This document shows positions 52,558-60,700 of a stretch of 64,000 nt of DNA, in pieces (the stretch's first letter is position 1; the number at the start of each line of letters is the position of its first letter). The position numbers were made by a program, and so were the translations under genes. Source of the stretch: JALHOM01 sp964444225 (lineage in GTDB: Bacteria; Patescibacteriota; Saccharimonadia; Saccharimonadales; 2-12-FULL-41-12); assembly GCA_964444225.1 (NCBI GenBank), contig CAYUFM010000002.1, positions 8,206 through 72,205 on the forward strand, read 5' to 3'. The notes beneath the pieces were generated by a model. The model saw only the letters and a program-made list of their open reading frames with translations, was not told where the DNA came from and did not search any database.

Positions 52558-54315
52558 TTAGAGAGTCCTTTCCTGCACCTCTTGAGTATAGAGTTCAATA
52601 TGATCACCTTCTTTCAGATCAACTCTGGATGTAGATTTAAAACTCATTCCACACATTTCACCCTCTAAGACTTCTTTTGCTTCTTGAGGACCTCGCTTCA
52701 AGCCAGTAATTTCTACTTCTGCCAAAACTTCACCATCTCTTATAATTGTAGCGAGTGCCGGGGATGTTAGCTTACCTTTTGTAACTTCACCTCCACAAAT
52801 AACTTCTGTCTTTGTAATCTTAAATACACCACGTACGATAAGTCTACCCAGGTCTTTTCTTACCACCGTAGGTGCTAACAGCTTGCTTAATTCATCACGC
52901 ACATCGTCTATTAACTCATATATGACTTTAAACATCCTCAGGCTTACTTTATCACGGCTAGCGAGCTGTTTTATATTTGTTGGCACAGAGACGTTAAAAC
53001 CATAAATAATTGCACCACTAGTAGTAGCAAGATGTAGGTCTTTTTCTGTGATTATCCCAACTCCAGAACCTACAATTCTAACTGCAACTTCCTCTGTATT
53101 TAGTGTTTTAAGACTATCTATAACGGAGGTTAAAGAGCCTTGCACGTCTGCCTTAACTAAAATATTTAATTCGGTTAGTTCCGACTTACGGTTCATAATA
53201 CGCATTAATTCTGTGCCACCAATATTGGATTTCAATTTATCAACAGAACCGGCAAGTTCATTTTGTGAAGAAATTAACCTAGCTTCCTTCTCACTTTTTA
53301 CAACAGTAAATTCATTACCAAATTCAGGTAAAACTTTAAAACCGGTCATAATAACAGGAGTGGAAGGTTTGGCTGAAGCTATGGCATCACCACCTGGAGT
53401 CTCGAGATTTCTCAGCTTTGCATATGTCGTACCAGCTACAACGAAATCTCCTTTGCGCAAAGTTCCAGATTCTACTAAGGCTACCGCAACTGGTCCCCTG
53501 CCTTGCTCCATGTGTGCCTCTATAATCAACCCTGAAGCCAGGGCATTTTCTTCTGCCTTTAGCTCTTCTACATCAGACACGAGCAAAATCATGTCTAATA
53601 GGTTGTTGATCCCTGTTTTTTCTTTAGCAGAGACTTCTACTACAATTGTGTCGCCACCCCACTCTTCAACTAAGAGATTATGCTCTGATAATTGCTGTTT
53701 TATCCTGTTAACGTCTGCGCCTTCTTTGTCTATCTTGTTTGCTGCCACCAAAATCTTTACACCAGCTTTATTAGCAAAACGGATGGCTTCTATTGTTTGT
53801 GGCTTTATTCCATCATCAGCAGCTACGACAATCACAACCAAATCTGTTAGAAAAGCTCCGTGTTCACGTATTGCGCCGAATGCCTCATGTCCGGGGGTAT
53901 CGAGAAAAGTTATCTTACGCTTCCCATGCTCTATCTGATAAGCGGATATATGTTGAGTTATACCACCAGCTTCACCACTAGCAACTTTGGTGCCACAGAT
54001 TGCATCCAGTAGCGAGGTCTTGCCATGGTCTACATGTCCCATAACGGCCACAACCGGTGGACGCGACTGACCAGTGCTACTTGTCTTTTTCGTCCGTACG
54101 GGGCTAGTTTCTGTTACTTTTTTCTCTAGAGTCACGTCTTCTAGGCCGAGTTCTTGGACTATTATAGAAGCTGTGTCGAAGTCAATCCTCTCGTTCACTG
54201 TAGCCATGATGCCGTTTTTAAACAGCTCACCAACTAGCTTAGTGACAGGTATTTCTAACTGGTCGGCAAGAGAGCCGACTGTAATGCCATCTTCAATACT
54301 GATTGTTCTAGACAT
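52558..54315 (-). CDS. infB: Translation initiation factor IF-2
   Basis: A 585-aa GTPase that places fMet-tRNA on the 30S subunit. A short IF2_N domain (about 1-60) precedes the G domain. G1 is GHVDHGKTS at 93-101, then DTPGHEAFG (G3), ANKIDKEG (G4) and a SAK motif (VSAKEKTG, G5). Domains II-IV follow, ending in the initiator-tRNA binding C2 domain with KGDHIELY near the end. The long variable N-terminal region of E. coli IF-2 is absent, as in many small genomes. It lies 25 bp after rpsA. Confidence 0.97.
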   Translation of the reverse strand: MSRTISIEDGITVGSLADQLEIPVTKLVGELFKNGIMATVNERIDFDTASIIVQELGLEDVTLEKKVTETSPVRTKKTSSTGQSRPPVVAVMGHVDHGKTSLLDAICGTKVASGEAGGITQHISAYQIEHGKRKITFLDTPGHEAFGAIREHGAFLTDLVVIVVAADDGIKPQTIEAIRFANKAGVKILVAANKIDKEGADVNRIKQQLSEHNLLVEEWGGDTIVVEVSAKEKTGINNLLDMILLVSDVEELKAEENALASGLIIEAHMEQGRGPVAVALVESGTLRKGDFVVAGTTYAKLRNLETPGGDAIASAKPSTPVIMTGFKVLPEFGNEFTVVKSEKEARLISSQNELAGSVDKLKSNIGGTELMRIMNRKSELTELNILVKADVQGSLTSVIDSLKTLNTEEVAVRIVGSGVGIITEKDLHLATTSGAIIYGFNVSVPTNIKQLASRDKVSLRMFKVIYELIDDVRDELSKLLAPTVVRKDLGRLIVRGVFKITKTEVICGGEVTKGKLTSPALATIIRDGEVLAEVEITGLKRGPQEAKEVLEGEMCGMSFKSTSRVDLKEGDHIELYTQEVQERTL

Positions 54316-54340
54316 ATCCTTTGACCTCCTGCCATATTAA

Positions 54341-55423
54341 TTACTTCTTAGATTTTGGCTTTTTTACTTCTTTAAGACTAAGCGCAATTTTGCGTGATTC
54401 TGTATCGATATCAATAACCTTAAAGTCTTTTTTCTCGTTTAATCTGAAGATTTTTTCTGGATCTGCAGAATCTTCATCGCTCATTTCAGACACATGTACT
54501 AGAGCCTCTACACTGGAACTAAGTTGTACGAATGCACCAAAAGGAGTAATTCTAGTAACGCGACCCTCCACTGTTTCGCCTACTTTAAATGCTTTTACCT
54601 CGTTAAGCCATGGGTCTTCTTGCATTTGCTTAAGGCTCAAGCTTAGGCGGTCTTTGTCTATGGCTATGATTTTAGCTTCGATTCTGTCGCCGTTCTTTAT
54701 ATAGTCACGTGGGTCTTCTACACGCTCCCATGAAATTTCAGATATGTGGATTAGACCTTCGATACCGTCTACGTTAACAAAAACACCGAAGTCAATTACG
54801 CCCGTAACCAAGCCTTCAACCGTATCGCCAACTTTAAGTTTGGTAAACATCGCCTGAGTATCGTCTTTTACTGCCTCTTTTTCAGAGAAGATTAGCTTAT
54901 TATCTTTACGGCTAACATCTAGGATTCTGACCTTTATTGACTTGTTTGTTAGAGCATTTAGTTTCTGCAATATTTCATCTTTGTCGGCACCAGATACCCT
55001 AGGGTAGTTACCGGCAGCAAGTTGTGAAACAGGTAAGAAACCTCTTATTCCTTCTAGCTCAACCAATAGACCGCCTCTGTTGGCATCATATGGTGTTATC
55101 TCTAGAGTTTCTCCAGCTTCAAATATTCGCTGAAGCTCATCCCAGCCCCTATCTTTAGCCGCTCGACGTACACTCAACAGAGCGTAGCCTTCGTCTAGCT
55201 CAGGGTCTACAACACTGGTTGTTACTGGCTCACCTATTTCTAGTTTTTGGCCATGACCGATTTCTCGGCGCATCACAACACCAATACCATGTGGACCTAG
55301 ATCAACCCACACTTCGTGTTTTTTTACAGATGTAATGTTTCCATCAATTACATCGCCCACTTTTAGATTTTGGATATCGCTACCTGCTAGTAGCTCATCC
55401 ATAGTTACGTTATTTTTTGACAT
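54341..55423 (-). CDS. rpsA: 30S ribosomal protein S1 with four S1 domains
   Basis: A 360-aa S1. Four OB-fold repeats are visible: GDVIDGNITSVKKHEVWVDL (about 22-41), a degenerate second one with GGLLVELEGIRGFLPVSQL, then GDTVEGLVTGVIDFGVFVNVDGIEGLIHISEISW and GETVEGRVTRITPFGAFVQL-type residues. E. coli S1 has six. S1 unwinds and binds the 5' ends of mRNAs, which matters here because the giant genes have A-rich leaders without a Shine-Dalgarno. The ATG at 55423 is preferred over 55432, as AAGGAGG is 10 nt before the former and only 1 nt before the latter. Confidence 0.94.
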   Translation of the reverse strand: MSKNNVTMDELLAGSDIQNLKVGDVIDGNITSVKKHEVWVDLGPHGIGVVMRREIGHGQKLEIGEPVTTSVVDPELDEGYALLSVRRAAKDRGWDELQRIFEAGETLEITPYDANRGGLLVELEGIRGFLPVSQLAAGNYPRVSGADKDEILQKLNALTNKSIKVRILDVSRKDNKLIFSEKEAVKDDTQAMFTKLKVGDTVEGLVTGVIDFGVFVNVDGIEGLIHISEISWERVEDPRDYIKNGDRIEAKIIAIDKDRLSLSLKQMQEDPWLNEVKAFKVGETVEGRVTRITPFGAFVQLSSSVEALVHVSEMSDEDSADPEKIFRLNEKKDFKVIDIDTESRKIALSLKEVKKPKSKK

Positions 55424-55564
55424 GTTATACATGCCTCCTTAAATTCTGCGGTGCACCGTAGCGCATTCTCCCGTTCAGACTTGTTATTAATTATATCTGT
55501 TTTACCCCTATTAGTAAAGGTTGTTGTTTTAACATAAAGCCTTCCAAGTTTAAGTTATAAACTC

Positions 55565-55570
55565 TATACT
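55565..55570 (+). promoter_or_regulatory. -10 box of the ROK gene, near-leaderless start
   Basis: TATACT 10 nt before the ATG at 55581, with a predicted leader of about 3 nt and no Shine-Dalgarno. Confidence 0.5.
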
Positions 55571-55580
55571 TGAATTCAAG

Positions 55581-56387
55581 ATGTATATAGCTATTGACCT
55601 TGGTGGCACAAAAACTTTAATTGGACTTCTGGATGACTCTGGAAACGTGGTTAATTCTATAAAATTCCCTACTCCCACGGATTACAAACAGTTTTTAGTA
55701 GAACTTAAACAAAACATTGATACCATAATAGGCCAAAACAATATCGTTGCAGGGTGTATGGCAATACCAGGAACGCTAGACAGAGAAAAAGGCTTGATCG
55801 TTCGTCTAGGCAACCTACCGTGGGGCCAGAATATAGAAATAAAAAAGGATGTTGAGAAGTTTATAAACTTCCCTATTATCATAGAGAATGACGCTAATTT
55901 AGCCGGCCTTAGCGAAGCAATACTGGTTAAAGATACTTATAAAAAAGCATTATACGTAACAATTAGCACAGGGATTGGTGGAGTATTTGTAGTGGATGGA
56001 GCTATTGATAAAGACACCGTTAATGCAGAGATCGGTCATATGGTTTTTGAACACGATGGCAAAGTTGTTGAGTGGGAAGATATGGCCTCTGGCAAATGGA
56101 TCACGGAGACTTACGGAAAACGAGCTAGTGATTTAGAGGATGAGTCCGCGTGGAGAACAATATCTCAAAATATCGCGGTTGGTTTTGTTAACCTTATAAA
56201 CGTATTAACTCCCGATGTAATCATTATTGGAGGTGGAGTTGGTACGCACCTAGATAAATTCAAAACTATTTTGATTGAAGAAATAAACAAAATAGATCCA
56301 CATTTTGCCAAAATTCCCCCAATTATTAAAGCTCAAAGACCCGAAGAAGCAGTAATTTATGGCTGTTACCAACTTATCAAGCAATAA
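55581..56387 (+). CDS. ROK family sugar kinase (glucokinase-like)
   Basis: A 268-aa ROK-type kinase. The phosphate loop is AIDLGGTKTLIGLL near the start. A second one is TISTGIGGVFVVDGAI, the catalytic Asp region is IENDANLAGL, and the adenosine motif is IIIGGGVGTHL. The classic ROK zinc signature (GHxxxxxxGxxCxCGxxGC) is reduced to EIGHMVFEHDGKVVEWEDMASG, with no cysteines, so the zinc site is missing. It is short relative to the family (about 300 aa). The substrate may be glucose or an amino sugar. Its 3' end overlaps the next gene by 29 bp. Confidence 0.85.
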   Translation: MYIAIDLGGTKTLIGLLDDSGNVVNSIKFPTPTDYKQFLVELKQNIDTIIGQNNIVAGCMAIPGTLDREKGLIVRLGNLPWGQNIEIKKDVEKFINFPIIIENDANLAGLSEAILVKDTYKKALYVTISTGIGGVFVVDGAIDKDTVNAEIGHMVFEHDGKVVEWEDMASGKWITETYGKRASDLEDESAWRTISQNIAVGFVNLINVLTPDVIIIGGGVGTHLDKFKTILIEEINKIDPHFAKIPPIIKAQRPEEAVIYGCYQLIKQ

Positions 56388-56832
56388 ACTAGAGTTTTTA
56401 AGTCAAATAAAAACCGACTTCTCGTCTGTTGATTTTATTTCTTCTGACAAGTCTATGTGGGAACCAGAATCTGGAACTATATTTTATAAAGACAGTGACG
56501 AACACTTAATTTTTTCAATACTGCATGAACTCGGCCATATGGTTGCAGGCCACAAAGATTACTCTCATGATATCCAGCTACTTATTATGGAAGCTGAGGC
56601 CTGGGAAAATGCCAAAAAAATAGCCGCCAATTACGGTGTTAAAATTGACAAAGACCATATAGAAGACTGTTTAGACACATACAGGAATTGGTTACATAAG
56701 CGAAGCTCATGTCCAAAATGTTCAATGACGGGGTCTCAGAAAGACTCAAAACACTATAGCTGTCTTAACTGTGGCAGTGAATGGAGTGTCACTAAGTCTA
56801 GATTCTGCAGAGCCTACCGAAAAACAAACTAA
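56359..56832 (+). CDS. Small HExxH metallopeptidase with C-terminal zinc ribbon
   Basis: A 157-aa protein with a zinc-protease motif HELGHMVAGH (His56, Glu57, His60) and a downstream EAEAWENAKK helix (Glu78 or Glu80) that could supply the third ligand, as in ImmA/IrrE-like peptidases. The C-terminal part has two CxxC pairs (Cys118/121 and Cys135/138), making a zinc ribbon. No signal peptide is seen. It starts inside the ROK gene (29-bp overlap). ImmA-type proteins often cleave repressors, but no repressor gene lies next to it. Confidence 0.7.
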   Translation: MAVTNLSSNKLEFLSQIKTDFSSVDFISSDKSMWEPESGTIFYKDSDEHLIFSILHELGHMVAGHKDYSHDIQLLIMEAEAWENAKKIAANYGVKIDKDHIEDCLDTYRNWLHKRSSCPKCSMTGSQKDSKHYSCLNCGSEWSVTKSRFCRAYRKTN

Positions 56833-56858
56833 AAACCGCTCTTTACTGAGCGGTTTTT
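56831..56858. terminator. Bidirectional terminator between convergent genes
   Basis: AAAAACCGCTC-tttact-GAGCGGTTTTT, an 11-bp perfect stem with A and T flanks. It overlaps the stop of the metallopeptidase gene on the plus strand and lies 15 bp past the KGG gene on the minus strand. Confidence 0.9.
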
Positions 56859-56873
56859 AGTTAAGAACTGAAT

Positions 56874-57071
56874 TTAAACAGTTTTTTTGCCACGACGGCT
56901 AATACGGCCACCTTTTGCGCCAGCAGCACGTGCTAGTTCACGGTTTGCGTAGAAACCACCGGTTTTGCCTTTTTTACCACCCATAGCACCGATTTTAGCG
57001 TAAAAATCAGCACCGTATTTTGCTTTGTTAGTGTCAGCAGCAGCTTTGCCACCTTTGCTTGTTCCAGCCAT
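56874..57071 (-). CDS. KGG-repeat (stress-induced, Con-10-like) protein
   Basis: A 65-aa basic protein full of glycine and lysine. It has the repeated G-G-K/R units of the stress-induced acidophilic-repeat (KGG) family: TSKGGKAAADTNKAKYGADFYAKIGAMGGKKG and AAGAKGGRISRRGKK. These small proteins are made under stress and resemble fungal Con-10; the molecular role is unclear. It has an AAGGAG site 7 nt before the ATG. It lies between a terminator on each side, so it is a one-gene unit. Confidence 0.85.
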   Translation of the reverse strand: MAGTSKGGKAAADTNKAKYGADFYAKIGAMGGKKGKTGGFYANRELARAAGAKGGRISRRGKKTV

Positions 57072-57100
57072 TTTAACTCCTTAGTTTACTTAACTACAAC

Positions 57101-57140
57101 AAAAAGAGGGTTAGCCAAAATGTATGACTAATACCCTCTC
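57101..57140 (-). terminator. Intrinsic terminator of the 169-aa gene
   Basis: On the minus strand GAGGGTATTAG pairs with CTAACCCTC across a 13-nt loop, followed by TTTTTG. It lies 50 bp past the stop of the minus-strand gene at 57191. Confidence 0.7.
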
Positions 57141-57190
57141 GTGTTGTTTGTATGACTATTTTAACACAGTTATGTTTTTAAGTCAATAAA

Positions 57191-57700
57191 TTACTGTGAT
57201 ATCCCCGGCTGATCGCTAATAGCAGGGTCTTGTGCCGGTGTTGCAGTTTCTGTCTTAGGGGTTTGGGTGGTAGATTGAGTAGTTTCTTGTGAATCTCCTA
57301 AATTGATAGGTGCTACTTCTATAACCTTTTTGGTTGAAGGTCTATAAAGTATAGCTTTTTTGGCCTTTGAGTACATTATTAATTTGTCGCCATTTTGGGC
57401 CTTTTTAAAGAATGTCTGGTTGCTCAATTTTGAAACATCTGACACTGTTGCGATCGTTGGCTCTTCGTCAGTAGGAACGTCTAAAATGTTAGCAACCTCT
57501 GACTTGACCTTATCGGTCTCTATTTTAGCTGACTCTTGCGGATTAGAAAGTTTACTATTCTCGTCTCGAAGCTTATCTAATTCTTTATAGCCTAAAAAGC
57601 CACCTACAAGTACTAGCGCCAATAATATAGTTATTACCAGTGCTGAAGGTCTTAGGATACTTTTGATATTCTTTTTTTTAGAAACGTTTGTTGAGCTCAC
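57191..57700 (-). CDS. Membrane-anchored exported protein of unknown function
   Basis: A 169-aa protein with a basic start (KKKNIKSILRP), one membrane helix (about 20-42) and a short coiled segment (GYKELDKLRDENSKL). An extracellular domain follows (about 70-135) with TFFKKAQNGDKLIMYSKAKKAILYRPSTKKVIEV, and the last 30 residues are rich in Thr, Pro and Gln. The small domain with GDKLIMY recurs in CPR proteins of unknown role. No catalytic residues stand out. It lies 60 bp upstream of the 3' end of nothing else on its strand except the giant gene, which ends 59 bp away. Confidence 0.6.
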   Translation of the reverse strand: MSSTNVSKKKNIKSILRPSALVITILLALVLVGGFLGYKELDKLRDENSKLSNPQESAKIETDKVKSEVANILDVPTDEEPTIATVSDVSKLSNQTFFKKAQNGDKLIMYSKAKKAILYRPSTKKVIEVAPINLGDSQETTQSTTQTPKTETATPAQDPAISDQPGISQ

Positions 57701-57759
57701 AATTTAATTCCCCATTCGTTAATCTGCTTATGTATAGGATAGCAAGATACGAGTATTTA

Positions 57760-60700
57760 TCAAGGTTGGACCTCCTGCTTATCGGACTGTATGGTTATCC
57801 AGGTAAATTCTATATCCTCGGTGGCGTTAGCGGGTAATACAATTTCGAAGCTTTCTTTGGTGAGATTCTGGTAACTGTACTGGGCAAATTTACCATTTGA
57901 GATTGTTACTGCCAACACCGGTACACTCTCCTTAGGTTTAGCAAATTCGACTTTGACTTTCATTTGGCCCTCTTTGATATACACCCTGCCAGAGCTTTCG
58001 CCTGCCAATTTTAGGTCGCCCTTAACGGATACATTGGCTTCGAATTCTACGTCTTTTTGGAACCTAACTACTTCTTTAAAGGTTGCCTTGCCATCTACAG
58101 TCAGCGCACCCTTAGCGATCAGGTCTAGGTTTACTGTAAGACCCTGAACAGATGTAACGCCCAAAACGTTGAGGTCTTTTTGTATAGTGACTAGTTTGGC
58201 AAATATGGCATCTTCACTAAAGCTCGATACTCCAGAAATCAATACATCTCCGAGACTCAAATTGTCTAGATCTAGTGTACTTAGAGCTTGGGTATTGAGT
58301 TGTATCTTGAGACTATTTATTTGCGCCTGCAGGTTAGCTATTTCACTACCAAAGTCGAGCCCCTGATCTCCAAGTAATTTAATGCTCGATGCAGTTAATG
58401 TTCCATTAAATGTGGCATTACCTAGGCTATCTATACCTACTACTGTTTGTTGCTGCGAGTCTGTAATAGATACAAAGTTATCGTCTCCGACCTCCAGTTT
58501 AATATCTTCATCTCTAGCTGATTTAATCACGTTAACATAAAGTTCGTTCGCCGTTACCACTGGACTCACAACTGCCTTGGAAGCAATCAGTACACCGACA
58601 TCCAAGCGTTCAGAAGGAAGTGTTAATTCTTCACTAGAAACAGTTAATTCAGAAAGTATTGCCTTCACATCTATTGGGCTGTCAGTTGATGATTGCAGTG
58701 GGTCTGATAAGTCTATGGTTGGCTCCTCTGTAGCTATTCCGCCCTCAGTCGGTTGTGCGGAAACTGGTGCGTCATCTTGCCATACCCGATAAAAATCTAT
58801 GCCTAGTGTAGATGCGTTAGCTGCTGCATCCCAGTCAGCTTTAAGATACGGGGTCATGCCTGCTAGGTTAATATTTGCCGTATTTCCGGTACCGCATTCG
58901 GTTAACTGAATACCGTTGGAGACATCAGCGTCAATATAGAACTTAACCAGGGTTGTAGACATAACTTTTATCATTAACAACGCATAGGCTGTCTCGCTTA
59001 CAGCAACACTACATGGTGTACTTGTAGCTGTTCCGCCATTATCTGTTGTGGCAAACCAGTTAGCCGTACCCGTAACGCCAGCGGCGTCACTTGCGTTAGT
59101 AAAGTATATGCCGTTTGTTGGGGCACCAGTTGCCGGTACAGCACCTGCGCCACCGTCGGCTATACCAGCGAAGAACTGGTGATTAACATCTGGAACACCT
59201 GCACCAGCTACCGATGGCCTGATTTTCATAACAATTGTCGGCAAGAAGTCAGCATCAATCCAGGTGTTAGGCGTAGCGACTCCAAGATCGGCGTGCCGTA
59301 TTGAACAGAAAGATCCTGCCACACCAGCTACCATCGCCGTTGTTCCATTGATCGAATCAGCTGTTCCGTCCCAGGTACAAGTGCCCGTTTCATCTGTATT
59401 CCATTCGGTGTTATCACCCCATACTTGGTTGCCGTCTGCTACGACTTGAGCCCTATCTTTAAAGAATTCGTCTACATACATTGAGTTGTAGTCTATAAAT
59501 GCCCCGGCTTCTACAGATGCACCGAAATTAGTTGCGTGATCTTGAATCCTGATCAGTGTGTTTGGCGTCGCTGCAGAATCTGTAATTGATAGTATCCCTG
59601 TATTGTCTGTTGCTCCTAGCGTAATTACTGGAGTCGTATCGTCAAATACTACGTCCGCATCACCATTAGACACAGACCAGCCACTGCCTATCCTAAGCCC
59701 CCGTTCTGATGTATTTGCTCCGTTACCTGTTAAGTTACCAATGTTTAGGCCATACACAATATCACCAGCAATATCGTTAGCAGACGTAACATCAATGTTA
59801 AGTGCAGATACAGTATCGCCGGTCAGACCGTCGGCACCGAATGTTAGATTAATGTCTTGCAAGAAACCAGTGTTTGTTACTGTTCCGTTTTGAATAAAAG
59901 CTGAGTTATCGTCTAGGCTAAAGGTAATGGCCGAGGTACCAGCAGGCTGGAAAGTTATGCCACCGGTATCGGTGAACGAAGCAAATGTTACGCCAGCATC
60001 TTGAATAAATAACCCACCGGTGGTTGTTAGGTTCATGGTTAAGCCCGCAGCATTATTAACAGCTAGAATTTTATCTGGATCATTCGCGTAAGCACTGTCA
60101 AGAGTTGGTAATGAACAACCCCAAGTGCTACCTGCCTCGTTCCAAATCAGACCTTCGTTATTGGCGCAACCTTGTAACAAACCTAAGCCACCTGTGCCTA
60201 TCTCTAGTCCAGACCCCGAAGAAATTGCGCCCACACCGTCTGTTGTAATCAAATCATTTTGATCAAGTAAAATTGCATCTTTGGTATCCAAAAAGCCAAG
60301 TTCGCTAGCACTAATCGTGATGCCATTCCAGACAATACTTGAGGCACTGCCTCCACTAATAGTGACCGCGTCTAGTGAATCGCCAATATTTATTGCGTCT
60401 GAGTCGGCATTTGTGCCGATATTGACGGTGTCACAATTAGCCCCGTTACAAAGAGAGAGGCTGGCCGCATTGGTACCTCCAATTAATAGATCGCCGGTTG
60501 ATGATCTGTCTAAACTGTTTGATTGTAGGCCAAGCAGAAACTCAGCAGTACCAGAGCTGTTAATAGTAAGCGCTGTTGCATTGTTGGTTATGAAGCTTAA
60601 TCCTTGGTTGTCTGTTGTTCCCAGCACAGCTGTTGTCCCAAATGTGTTACCGCCCTGGGCAAAAAATGTACCGTTTGCGCCGCTCGTACCATAATCTACC

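Noticed and set aside
53048..53938. 296-codon open frame on the plus strand
   Set aside because: It lies opposite infB, whose protein is fully conserved; the open frame is a shadow of its codon pattern.
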